Shown: piece after piece, positions 16,602-24,540 of the stretch
How the letters are laid out: every line of letters starts with the position of its first letter
Numbering within the stretch: position 1 is the stretch's first letter
DNA from: UBA3824 sp017541145
GTDB taxonomy: Bacteria > Bacteroidota > Bacteroidia > Bacteroidales > UBA3824
DNA length: 48,512 bases
NCBI GenBank assembly: GCA_947168365.1
Contig: CAMVLO010000030.1
Span: forward strand, 1 to 48,512
Reading direction: 5' to 3'
The notes under the pieces: model-generated
What the model was told of the DNA's origin: nothing
Seen by the model: the letters and a program-made list of their open reading frames with translations, nothing else
The model's database searches: none
Program-made: the position numbers and the translations under genes

Positions 16602-19508
16602 ATGAAGCGATTTGTAGTAACAGTACGCAATCATAGAACTTTAGGTTATATTTTAGCACCATATATTATTGAAGAATCTGAAAATCAGGAATTTTTCAAG
16701 ATTGTAGAGTCCGTGGTTGCCGAAAACATCTCACTGAATCCCGAAAAATATACAGATTTCCAGCAAGAAATTGTAAAAATTGCTGAAAATTATTCCGATA
16801 CTCAGATTAGAAAGACTTACGGCGGTAGAAAATATACCAATAATAATGACTTCTTAAAACAGCTTACTCCGGAATATATCAATGATTATATCAGACCTTC
16901 TATTGATAAAAAAATCATTCAGATAATTGACATCTGTAAGCAAAACGGTATACGTCTGTATTTCAAGCACGACAATCTTAATTCTATTTTCCCTGAAGAC
17001 GAGATTATTATAAGTTCGCGCCTTGCAAATGCGGTTTTCAATTTTACGCGTTTGGCTGACGAAACCCGTTATTTTCTTTCCGTTCGTTACAAAAATAAGG
17101 ATGTAACATTGCTCAACAAGGCGGTGTTTGTACTCAGCAACAATCCGTGTTATATCATTCTTGGCGACCGTCTTTACATGTTTGAAGATATTGATGCCAA
17201 GAAGTTTATGCCTTTTACTGTAAAAGAATATGTATCTGTAGCAAAACGGGTTGAAGAGCAATATTATCAAAAATTTATCAAAAACGCCATTACTTCGGGT
17301 GCCGTGGTAAGAGCCGAGGGTTTCAAGATTGAAAATTTAAAAGTTTTTCCTCAGGCGATTCTTTCCGTAGAAAGAGATTTAACCGGCGAGACAATTTTTC
17401 AGCTCTATTTCCGCTACAACGACATCGATTTCAAGATTGACAGTCCGAACAAAATTGTAGTAAAATTAATTAACAAAAACGATAATTATACTTTTACAAA
17501 ACTTGTTCGTGATATTCAGTCCGAAGCCGATATTGAGGAAGAAACATTCAAGATTTTTCCAAACCGAATAAATCCCGGAGTTTTCAAAGTAAAAGCTCAG
17601 GGCAACGACCACGAGGTACAACGCGCCTTCGCAATCAACGCTCTTAACGCCAACAAAGACCGTCTTACTGAAGCGGGAATTAGTATTCAACTCGTTGGTT
17701 TTGAGAAAGTTTACTACACCGGAAAAATTGATATCGCAATTACTGTTAATCGCAACGAAGATTGGTTTGATGTCTATGCCGTAGTAAAACTTGACGATAT
17801 AGAAATTCCGTTTATTTCGCTTAAATATTACATCCTCAACAATATCCGTGAATTTTCGTTGCCGGACGGTAAGGTTGTAATCTTGCCCGAAGAGTGGTTT
17901 GAGCGTTATAAAGCATTGTTTGCAAGCGGTGTTATCAACAAGGAAACCAACTCGATACAACTGAAAAATTATCAGTATTCAGCATTGTCGAGTCTGCCTT
18001 TGGAAACTTCGCTTCAGGAGCGTATTCATAAATTGGAAAACGATCTTCTCGACATGGGACATCTGCCCAAAGACCAGCCAAAATCAGTAAATGCAACATT
18101 GCGTCCGTATCAGGTAACAGCTTTCAACTGGCTGAAAATGATGAGGAATTACAATTTCGGAGCTTGTCTTGCTGATGATATGGGTTTGGGTAAAACACTT
18201 TGTACATTGTCGTTGCTTTCAGAAAGTACAGTTTGGGACAAAACAACTTTTGAGGACGGATTGTTTAGTTTCCCTACCAAAATTCCGTCGCTTTTGTTTG
18301 TGCCGAAATCATTGATTTACAATTGGGTAAACGAGGCTAAGAAATTTGTTCCGAACATGAAAATCCTTGAATTTGTGGGTCAGAACCGAGGTGAAATGGT
18401 AAAATCTTTTCCGCTTTACGATTTGATTATTACAGGATACGGAACACTCAGAAACGATGTTGAAATACTTGCTCAACATCAGTTCAATTATATAATTCTT
18501 GATGAAAGTCAAGTTATAAAAAACTCTACGTCAAAGACTTACCAAAGTTTGTTGAAACTGAAATCCAATCACAGACTTACACTTACCGGTACGCCGTTGG
18601 AAAACTCTTTGACGGATCTTTGGTCGCAAATCAATTTCTTGAATCCGGGTTTGCTCGGAAATCTACAGATTTTTAAGAAACGGTTTGTAAATCCAATCGA
18701 GAAAAATCACAACGAAGAAACTTCAAAACGGTTGAAACATCTGATTTATCCGTTTATACTTCGTCGTACCAAACAGCAGGTACTCAACGATTTGCCCGAA
18801 CTCATGGAACAAACCATACTTTGCGATATGACCGAAACTCAAAAAGAACTTTACGAGCGTGAGAAATCCAAAGTTCGCAATTCAATTCTCGAAATTGTGG
18901 ACAACGGTGTTTTTGAAAAATCTGCCGTTACAGTTCTTCAAGCTCTTACCAAACTTCGTCAATTATCTTGTAACCCAAGTATGATTGATAATGATTATCA
19001 AGGCGGTTCGGGCAAATCAGAAGAAATTATTTATACTTTGATTAATATTATTTCTCAGGGACACAAAGTATTGATATTTTCATCTTTTGTACAACATCTT
19101 AAACTCATTGCGGGCGAGCTTGTAAAGAACGACATCGGATATTCCATGTTGACGGGCAGCACCGAAAACCGCGAAGCCGAGGTTAAGAAATTCAATTCCG
19201 ACGAGGTTTCGGTATTTTTGATTTCGATAAAAGCCGGCGGTACGGGACTTAATCTTACACAAGCCGATTACGTTTTCATAATAGATCCGTGGTGGAATCC
19301 GGCTGTTGAAGATCAGGCAGTTGCACGCGCTCACCGTATGGGACAGAAAAATTCGGTTATGGTTTACCGTTTTATTTCAAAAGATACAATCGAAGAAAAA
19401 ATTCAGCGTTATCAGCGCAAAAAAGCCGATCTTGCCGACGCTTTTGTTTCCGAAACAACGGAATTTTCAGCAGATCTTAAAGAAGAAGTTTTGAGAATAT
19501 TGGAGTAG
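16602..19508 (+). CDS. SNF2-family DEAD/DEAH-type helicase
   Basis: This ATP-driven double-stranded-DNA translocase has 968 residues. The C-terminal half is the SNF2 motor: motif I ADDMGLGKT at 524-532, the Walker B box reading DESQ at 634-637, LTLTGTPLEN, and motif VI ARAHRMGQ near 908-915, ending in the bacterial SNF2 tail. The N-terminal 500 residues have no motif I recognise; in related bacterial proteins this region often carries a SWIM zinc finger, but no clear CxC-H-C pattern is visible here. DESQ in place of DEAQ is a common variant. The gene is monocistronic, with a TACCTTTG box upstream. Role could be transcription recycling (RapA-like) or DNA repair. Confidence 0.93.
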   Translation: MKRFVVTVRNHRTLGYILAPYIIEESENQEFFKIVESVVAENISLNPEKYTDFQQEIVKIAENYSDTQIRKTYGGRKYTNNNDFLKQLTPEYINDYIRPSIDKKIIQIIDICKQNGIRLYFKHDNLNSIFPEDEIIISSRLANAVFNFTRLADETRYFLSVRYKNKDVTLLNKAVFVLSNNPCYIILGDRLYMFEDIDAKKFMPFTVKEYVSVAKRVEEQYYQKFIKNAITSGAVVRAEGFKIENLKVFPQAILSVERDLTGETIFQLYFRYNDIDFKIDSPNKIVVKLINKNDNYTFTKLVRDIQSEADIEEETFKIFPNRINPGVFKVKAQGNDHEVQRAFAINALNANKDRLTEAGISIQLVGFEKVYYTGKIDIAITVNRNEDWFDVYAVVKLDDIEIPFISLKYYILNNIREFSLPDGKVVILPEEWFERYKALFASGVINKETNSIQLKNYQYSALSSLPLETSLQERIHKLENDLLDMGHLPKDQPKSVNATLRPYQVTAFNWLKMMRNYNFGACLADDMGLGKTLCTLSLLSESTVWDKTTFEDGLFSFPTKIPSLLFVPKSLIYNWVNEAKKFVPNMKILEFVGQNRGEMVKSFPLYDLIITGYGTLRNDVEILAQHQFNYIILDESQVIKNSTSKTYQSLLKLKSNHRLTLTGTPLENSLTDLWSQINFLNPGLLGNLQIFKKRFVNPIEKNHNEETSKRLKHLIYPFILRRTKQQVLNDLPELMEQTILCDMTETQKELYEREKSKVRNSILEIVDNGVFEKSAVTVLQALTKLRQLSCNPSMIDNDYQGGSGKSEEIIYTLINIISQGHKVLIFSSFVQHLKLIAGELVKNDIGYSMLTGSTENREAEVKKFNSDEVSVFLISIKAGGTGLNLTQADYVFIIDPWWNPAVEDQAVARAHRMGQKNSVMVYRFISKDTIEEKIQRYQRKKADLADAFVSETTEFSADLKEEVLRILE

Positions 19509-19520
19509 GGGAGACGTCCT

Positions 19521-20393
19521 CTACTCTGTTTTCTTTTCTGTAAAATAACCTTTGCCGCCGTTGCCGTCAATTTTTGCAAATTTGATATTACTTTCTTCGT
19601 AATTGCCGGGGCAAACTGTACCTTTTCCGCCCGTGAGAAGTGTATCACCTTCAAACATCTGTTCGCCTTGGGCTTGTTTGGTTACAAAGTTTGTTGATAC
19701 ATAAATGGTTTTCAGATTGTTGCATTGTTGAAACATCCCGTGCATGTTGTAAACTCTCGAAGTGTTGAAACTTGAAATATCCAAAACTTCCAACTGTTTG
19801 CAATTCAGAAACATCGCGAGCATGTTGTTGACTTTTTCCGTATTGAAATTTTGGAGGTTGACTTTTTTTAGATTTTTACAGTTGCAAAACATCTTGTTCA
19901 TCAGTTTAACATTTTCTGTATTAAAACCGGACAAATCAACTGAATCCAAATTTGTACAATGAGAAAACATCGTACTCATATTTTTCAAACTGTCGCTAAT
20001 TACAAGTCCGTAAGTTACTTTTTTGAGTTCTTCGCAATTTGAAAACATCCCGCTCATATTGGTAACTCTCTTGAAATTGAATCCCGACAAATCTATTTCT
20101 GTAAAATGAAAACCGTTTTTACCCGAAAACATCTCTGAACAATTTCTTCCCAAAACAATTGTTGAATCTTGACAATAATATAAGATGTTGTTTCCGTTTT
20201 GAGCGAAATGAATTTTTCCTGCGATAGAATATTGTACAGAATCCGGTTTTTGTCTTACGCGGACAAATTTTCCGGAAGTATTCATATTTTTAAGAATTGT
20301 TGTAATTTCGCTTGCCTCGCAACTTACGCCTTGAGCATTGCAAAGCTGAAAAATATTTAATAAGCAAATTGTTATCAGAATCTTGAGTTTCAT
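19521..20393 (-). CDS. BspA-like (DUF285) secreted leucine-rich-repeat protein
   Basis: The protein has a cleavable signal peptide (MKLKILITICLLNIF to NAQG) and a domain of about six repeats of roughly 23-25 residues with the pattern NMSxMFxxCxxLxxVDLSGFNT, the hallmark of BspA/DUF285 surface proteins, which mediate adhesion in Bacteroidota and protozoa. I set the start at the Met at 20393 because it is followed at once by the signal peptide; an earlier Met at 20468 adds 25 basic residues without any signal. No T9SS C-terminal domain is apparent. A TACATTTG box at 20466-20473 is the likely promoter. The gene converges with the SNF2 gene at 12 bases. Confidence 0.85.
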   Translation of the reverse strand: MKLKILITICLLNIFQLCNAQGVSCEASEITTILKNMNTSGKFVRVRQKPDSVQYSIAGKIHFAQNGNNILYYCQDSTIVLGRNCSEMFSGKNGFHFTEIDLSGFNFKRVTNMSGMFSNCEELKKVTYGLVISDSLKNMSTMFSHCTNLDSVDLSGFNTENVKLMNKMFCNCKNLKKVNLQNFNTEKVNNMLAMFLNCKQLEVLDISSFNTSRVYNMHGMFQQCNNLKTIYVSTNFVTKQAQGEQMFEGDTLLTGGKGTVCPGNYEESNIKFAKIDGNGGKGYFTEKKTE

Positions 20394-20449
20394 GATGTTA
20401 GTTATTTTTACGTTTGTTATGAAGAATCTTCGGCTTTCTTTTCGTACTT

Positions 20450-20809
20450 TTAAAAAAGATTTTTGCAAATGTAAATAAAATAATGGTATTTAACAAAATC
20501 GGCATAAAGTAGTTGCCGTGGCACAGTTAAATCTTCGGAATAGTTTGCTCCCCAACGTTGCATAGCATACCATTCGTAACGTATGCCTGTTTCTGCCTTG
20601 TTTCGTGCTGAAAGTTGCTTCTTGTATTGCAAAAGATGTTGATAGATAGCGGGATATTGTTCTTTGAAGGCTTGTTCCGCTTTTTCTGATGCACCTTGAA
20701 TTGTAGAATCTTTGTGCAATGGGAAATGCCACGGAATGTACACCAGCCACAGCCCTGCCCAATCGTAGCCGTACCTCTTGATGTCCCTGCCGCGCAAAAT
20801 GGGTCGTTT
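20450..20809 (-). pseudogene. Fragment of a DNA methylase: TaqI-like specificity domain only
   Basis: A frame of about 119 codons opens right behind the recombinase gene and starts with KRPILRGRDIKRYGYDW, the conserved entry of the TaqI-like C-terminal specificity domain of Eco57I/type IIG methylases, followed by the matching LWLVYIPWHFPLH, QYPAIYQHL and RYEWYAMQRWGANY blocks. No methyltransferase core (NPPY) precedes it and no proper start codon exists: TGA immediately precedes the frame. After NYSED the sequence stops matching and runs into the promoter region of the BspA-like gene. It is therefore a detached specificity domain: either a degraded remnant or a silent cassette for recombination with a full gene elsewhere. 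Confidence 0.75.
20466..20473 (-). promoter_or_regulatory. TAnnTTTG promoter box for the BspA-like gene
   Basis: TACATTTG on the minus strand, a perfect -7 match, 73 bases upstream of the preferred start at 20393. It lies inside the end of the degraded methylase frame, which marks that frame's tail as not native coding sequence. Confidence 0.45.
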
Positions 20810-20812
20810 TCA

Positions 20813-21424
20813 TTATGCCTTTTTCAAACCTCGGTCGGCAATGAACTTTGCGAGGGTATTTTTATTGACCTTGCAGATACGAGCGATTTCACGTTGAGAA
20901 ACATTTTCTGCCAACAAAGCCACAACAAGCGATTCTTTGTAATGAAGTTTGTGTTTTTCGTCGGCGGTCTTTTTACCTTTTGGTCGTCCAAGTTTTACGC
21001 CGTCTGCCTTGCGCTTTGCCAACGCCTCTTTGGTGCGTTGACTAATGAGGTTGCGTTCAATCTCCGCACTTAGACTAAACGCAAAGGCAAGCACCTTCGA
21101 CTGAATGTCGTCACCAAGGCGGTAGTTGTCTTTGATAGTCCAAACACGGCAATCCTTTGACATACAGATATTAAGGATTTCCATAATCATAAAAAGGTTT
21201 CTGCCAAGGCGCGAAAGTTCACTGCAAATTATGATGTCGCCCTTGCCAACCTTTTTCAAGAGCGCACCAAGTTTGCGTTTGTCGTAATTCTTTGTGCCAG
21301 AAATCGTTTCCTCAATCCAACCGTCAATAATGAGGTTTTCACGACGGCAGAAATTTGAGATTTCAAACCGTTGGTTTTCCACCGTCTGTTTGTCAGACGA
21401 AACACGAATGTAGCCGTAAATCAT
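20813..21424 (-). CDS. Mpi-type serine recombinase (DNA invertase)
   Basis: The 203-residue protein is a small serine recombinase of the resolvase/invertase family. The N-terminal catalytic domain starts YGYIRVSSDKQ with the nucleophilic serine at about position 9-10, and contains ELSRLGRN and the long E-helix; the C-terminal part (about 160-203) is a helix-turn-helix (VSQREIARICKVNKNTLAKFI). Length and sequence resemble Bacteroides Mpi, the master invertase that flips many promoters and specificity genes. The stop codon lies only 3 bases before the methylase fragment on the same strand. The start codon falls inside an inverted repeat at 21417-21460, which hints at autoregulation. G+C is visibly higher than in flanking core genes. 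Confidence 0.93.
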   Translation of the reverse strand: MIYGYIRVSSDKQTVENQRFEISNFCRRENLIIDGWIEETISGTKNYDKRKLGALLKKVGKGDIIICSELSRLGRNLFMIMEILNICMSKDCRVWTIKDNYRLGDDIQSKVLAFAFSLSAEIERNLISQRTKEALAKRKADGVKLGRPKGKKTADEKHKLHYKESLVVALLAENVSQREIARICKVNKNTLAKFIADRGLKKA

Positions 21425-21460
21425 AGTGTTATAAATATTTATAATTAAAACTATGATTTA
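21417..21460. promoter_or_regulatory. 11-bp inverted repeat over the recombinase start
   Basis: Perfect arms TAAATCATAGT (21417-21427) and ACTATGATTTA (21450-21460) flank a 22-bp spacer which itself contains a 14-bp A+T-rich palindrome (tataaatatttata). The left arm covers the recombinase start codon. It may be an operator or an RNA stem-loop; the spacer is too long for a serine-invertase crossover site. Confidence 0.4.
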
Positions 21461-21470
21461 ATAAGTCAAT

Positions 21471-21513
21471 TCCGAAAATATACATTTTTGTGCAATTTAC
21501 GAATATTTTCGGA
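21471..21513. promoter_or_regulatory. Second 11-bp inverted repeat between recombinase and TolC-like gene
   Basis: Perfect arms TCCGAAAATAT (21471-21481) and ATATTTTCGGA (21503-21513) with a 21-bp spacer, in the divergent promoter region. Arm length and spacing are close to the neighbouring repeat at 21417-21460 although the arm sequences differ. Confidence 0.4.
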
Positions 21514-21527
21514 TAGGCAATTGTTTG

Positions 21528-21535
21528 TAATTTTG
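21528..21535 (+). promoter_or_regulatory. TAnnTTTG promoter box for the TolC-like gene
   Basis: TAATTTTG, a perfect -7 match, 22 bases before the start codon at 21558 and 15 bases after the 21471-21513 inverted repeat, so a protein on that repeat could block it. Confidence 0.45.
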
Positions 21536-21557
21536 TTCCCGATAATTGAAAATCAAT

Positions 21558-22859
21558 ATGAAAGCAATAATTTACATTCTATTTGCCGCTGTTGCGCTTT
21601 GTGGATGTTCGACGCAGAGGATAATCAGCGAAAACAATGCTGAGATGTCAGACGATTGGCGTAATGTGTTTATCGACAAGCCGTTGCAGGCGTTAATCGA
21701 CACCGCTTTGCAGCACAATGTCGATGTGCTTACAGTCCGCCAAAATATCGAACAAGCATCGTGGCAAATGCGTTCGGCGGGGTTGTGTTATCTTCCGTCG
21801 TTTGCGTTTGCACCGTCGGCTACGTGGCAGAAGGCGCAGTCGCAACCCGCAATTAAAACCTACGAACTGCCCCTCACAATGCAGTGGGAAATGCACCTCG
21901 GCGGTGAAAATAAGGCTAAGAAATCAACTGCCAAATATCTATATTTCAGTGCGCAACAGCAACTTGTATTCACTCGACGGAAACTAATCGCCGAAATTGC
22001 AAACGCATATTACACGCTCTTGATGATAGACCGTCAGCTGCAACTCACAGCCGAAAGCATCACTCTGCAACAAAAGACTCTTGATGCTATCCGCGAATTA
22101 AAAGATATTGGAAAAATGAACGAACTTGCTGTCAATCAGGCGGAAGCATTGCTTCACGAGACCGAAGCCTCAGAATCTGCCCTCAAATTGCAGCAACAGA
22201 AAACCATAATCGCCCTAAGCCTGTTGACGGGGCGGAATTTTGAAAACGTTGAAAGGTCGGATTACGCAGATGCGGGATTGATAAACATAGATACATCAGC
22301 CGTTGATTTACAACATCTTGCAACACGTCCCGATGTTTTGACAGCGGAATACAATCTTCGTATCGCCGCCAACAACATTCGCGCCGCCAAGTCGCAATTT
22401 TACCCGACGTTACAAATTAATGCTACCGGCGTGTGGACCAATAATTTGGGCGAGATAGTGAATCCGGGCAAGATGTTGCTCACACTTGTTGGATCGCTCA
22501 CGCAGCCGCTCTTTCAACAGGGACGTATCAAAACGGAGTACAAGATAGCGCAATCACAAGAACATCAAGCACAAACGGCGTTTTCTCAAACATTGTTGCA
22601 GGCAGGTTGCGAGGTTGCAGAGGCGTTGTCGGAGTGCCGGTTTTCGTCGCAAAAAATCCAAATGCGCGAGGCTCAGACATCTTCGGCGTTAAAGGCGTTT
22701 GAAAATAGTCGCTGGCTTATGCAGTATTCTGAATCGGTCGGTTATTTGGAAGTTCTGACGGCACAATCCACGTATCTCAACGCATTGATTCAGACTTCCT
22801 CCGAGGTTTTGGAAGAGCAACAATCAAGAATCAACCTTTACAAAGCATTATGTCAATAA
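21558..22859 (+). CDS. TolC/NodT-type outer-membrane efflux lipoprotein
   Basis: The 433-residue protein is an outer-membrane channel of RND/MFP tripartite efflux or secretion systems. It begins with a lipoprotein signal (hydrophobic stretch ending ALCGC, Cys17 as probable lipid site) and contains two related OEP halves rich in long helices, with typical LRIAANNIRAAKSQFYPTLQI and VEVLTAQ-like (YLEVLTAQSTYL) motifs. I chose ATG 21558 over an in-frame TTG at 21546. The partner periplasmic adaptor and inner-membrane pump are not next to it: upstream is a divergent recombinase and downstream a GNAT enzyme after 13 bases. G+C is near one half, well above the core genes, suggesting acquisition. Confidence 0.9.
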   Translation: MKAIIYILFAAVALCGCSTQRIISENNAEMSDDWRNVFIDKPLQALIDTALQHNVDVLTVRQNIEQASWQMRSAGLCYLPSFAFAPSATWQKAQSQPAIKTYELPLTMQWEMHLGGENKAKKSTAKYLYFSAQQQLVFTRRKLIAEIANAYYTLLMIDRQLQLTAESITLQQKTLDAIRELKDIGKMNELAVNQAEALLHETEASESALKLQQQKTIIALSLLTGRNFENVERSDYADAGLINIDTSAVDLQHLATRPDVLTAEYNLRIAANNIRAAKSQFYPTLQINATGVWTNNLGEIVNPGKMLLTLVGSLTQPLFQQGRIKTEYKIAQSQEHQAQTAFSQTLLQAGCEVAEALSECRFSSQKIQMREAQTSSALKAFENSRWLMQYSESVGYLEVLTAQSTYLNALIQTSSEVLEEQQSRINLYKALCQ

Positions 22860-22872
22860 AATAGTTAACATC

Positions 22873-23382
22873 ATGGAATACAAGAATTTAGAAATTATAT
22901 TAATGCCGTTGGAAGAGCGTTTCCGCGATCAGTTTATCAAAGACAATCAAGAGGCGTTCCGTTACGGCGCAACAGAGGAGTTCGGATTGAGAGACGAACA
23001 TTTTGAAGATGATGGAGAAATCATTTCGCGGCAGACCATCGAGGAGTGTCTTGACGATGAACATTCTCACGCTTTCCGTGTTATCTGCAACGGAGAATAT
23101 TCAGGTGGTATCATTTTAAATGTCAATGCTTTAACGCACGAAGGCAGCCTTGAAATATTTTTCATTTTGCCTGCGCTTCACAGCCGTGGAATAAGCAAGG
23201 CGGCGTGGCGTAGGGTAGAGGAGATGTTCCCTGAAATCACCGTTTGGACTACCTGTACGCCGTGTTTTGAGAAACGAAATATTCATTTTTATGTCAACTG
23301 TTTGGGTTTCAAAATCGTATTTCTTGATTTTGATTACCAAGAAGATGAACGGATGTTGATGTTCAGAAAAGATATTAGTTAA
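22873..23382 (+). CDS. GNAT-family N-acetyltransferase
   Basis: The 169-residue product has the GNAT core: a strand with SLEIFFILPALHSRGISKAAWRR that contains the acetyl-CoA-binding loop (SRGISKAA, matching RxxGxG/A), followed by ITVWTTCTPCFEKRNIHFYVNCLGFKIV, the typical late motif (N...FYxxxGF). The substrate cannot be read from the sequence. The gene starts 13 bases after the TolC-like gene stop and is likely cotranscribed with it; a terminator shared with trxA follows. The combination of channel and acetyltransferase might reflect a drug-resistance cassette, which is inference. Confidence 0.82.
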   Translation: MEYKNLEIILMPLEERFRDQFIKDNQEAFRYGATEEFGLRDEHFEDDGEIISRQTIEECLDDEHSHAFRVICNGEYSGGIILNVNALTHEGSLEIFFILPALHSRGISKAAWRRVEEMFPEITVWTTCTPCFEKRNIHFYVNCLGFKIVFLDFDYQEDERMLMFRKDIS

Positions 23383-23443
23383 AAAATATTTTTTGTGATG
23401 TTTGTTATTTTCCCCCCTCTCGTAAATTCCCTTACGCACAAAA

Positions 23444-23482
23444 AAAATCCCGTATCTTATTGTAAAAAAAATACGGGATTTT
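23444..23482 (+). terminator. Bidirectional intrinsic terminator
   Basis: A 12-bp perfect stem (AAAATCCCGTAT / ATACGGGATTTT) with a 15-base loop between the convergent GNAT and trxA genes. Confidence 0.82.
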
Positions 23483-23504
23483 GAATGTTAGAATTTAAGT
23501 GGTA

Positions 23505-23822
23505 TTAAAGCAAGTTTTCGATTTTTGCTTTGAAATCAGATTCGCTCATAATACCAACGTGTTTGTCAGCCAATTCTCCGTCTTTGAAGAAAAGGAAAGT
23601 CGGAATGCTTCTTACGCCGTATTCTGCCGGAATATCCGGTTCTTCGTCAGCATTTACTTTTCCGATTAATGCTTTGCCTTCAAAAGCTTCGCCGATTTTG
23701 TCAACAATTGGTAACATCGAGCGGCAAGGTCCGCACCATTCTGCCCATAAGTCAACTACTGCTACGTGTGCAGATTTTATTTTTTCGGCAAAATTACTGG
23801 TAGTTAAATGTTCTACTGCCAT
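23505..23822 (-). CDS. trxA: Thioredoxin
   Basis: A 105-residue classical thioredoxin, reducing cytosolic disulfides. The active site WCGPC sits at residues 28-32 in VDLWAEWCGPCRSMLP; the cis-proline segment (VRSIPTFLFFKDGE) and length are canonical. No signal peptide is present. It follows the YbjN/CesT-like gene by 46 bases on the same strand, and a strong bidirectional terminator lies behind it. Confidence 0.97.
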   Translation of the reverse strand: MAVEHLTTSNFAEKIKSAHVAVVDLWAEWCGPCRSMLPIVDKIGEAFEGKALIGKVNADEEPDIPAEYGVRSIPTFLFFKDGELADKHVGIMSESDFKAKIENLL

Positions 23823-23868
23823 TTTGATTTTTTTGTTAAAATGTTATATATTAAAGTCTCTTTATAAT

Positions 23869-24258
23869 TTACTTGGCAAATTCCACGAGTTGTTTGCTGT
23901 ATTCGCTCAAAAGTAGGGAAAGAGAATTCAATGAACCTTCAATTTCGTTGAGGTCAAGATTTTCTATTTGTAAAGTATCCCTGAAAAGAACGACATTGTT
24001 TTCTGCAATTGCAAACGCACCGTGAACGATATCTCTGTTTTTCTTAAGTAGTTCTTTGTATGTATTTTTGTCGTCAGATTTTAGTTGAAACAAAGGTTGT
24101 TCAAGAATTAAAATAGGATCAGCACATGCTACTACCATGTTTTTGATACCTTCGTCTTCTTTGCTGATTTTTAGGGTGCCGGCGTTTTCATCCTCGCTTA
24201 CAATTGAGTATTCAAGGTCGAGGAGATAACCTTTTACTTTTTGAAAATATTTTTCCAT
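23869..24258 (-). CDS. YbjN/CesT-like small protein
   Basis: The 129-residue acidic protein has the alternating strand-helix pattern of the YbjN / type III secretion chaperone-like fold: helix MEKYFQKVKGYLLD, strands with TLKISKEDEG and MVVACADPILILEQPLFQL, a helix KELLKKNRDIV, strands with AFAIAENNVVLFRDTLQIE, and a final amphipathic helix. Such proteins are widespread in Bacteroidota, often annotated as Tir-chaperone homologues; their function is unknown and no secretion system lies here. A TATATTTG promoter box is 27 bases upstream. It probably heads a two-gene unit with trxA. Confidence 0.75.
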   Translation of the reverse strand: MEKYFQKVKGYLLDLEYSIVSEDENAGTLKISKEDEGIKNMVVACADPILILEQPLFQLKSDDKNTYKELLKKNRDIVHGAFAIAENNVVLFRDTLQIENLDLNEIEGSLNSLSLLLSEYSKQLVEFAK

Positions 24259-24284
24259 GACTTTTAATGTTAAAATTGTTTCCG

Positions 24285-24292
24285 CAAATATA
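24285..24292 (-). promoter_or_regulatory. TAnnTTTG promoter box for YbjN-like/trxA
   Basis: TATATTTG on the minus strand, a perfect -7 match, 27 bases before the start at 24258. Confidence 0.45.
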
Positions 24293-24540
24293 AAAAATAT
24301 TTTTTAGCAAAAAAATAAATCATAATATTTTTTTTACTGTACTCAATTAACCATATTTATGTTGATGTTAGTTTTCAATCACCAGATTGTGAAGATGAAA
24401 CGTATGATTTTACTACTTGGATTATTATGTTGATAATCACATTTTATGTATAATATCAAAAAAGACGGCAATTTGCTTAACATCCCGATTTTTATGGCTG
24501 ATTGGATGACTGATTTTTTGAATTTTGCAACGCCAACAAT

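Noticed and set aside
20490..20813. 107-codon minus-strand frame starting MKTTHFARQG
   Set aside because: It overlaps the methylase fragment in a different frame; the fragment frame carries all conserved specificity-domain motifs, this one none.
24343..24460. Short frame with YVDVSFQSPDCEDETYDF and hydrophobic end
   Set aside because: It has an adjacent stop and no start codon; may be a gene remnant but is too short to assign.
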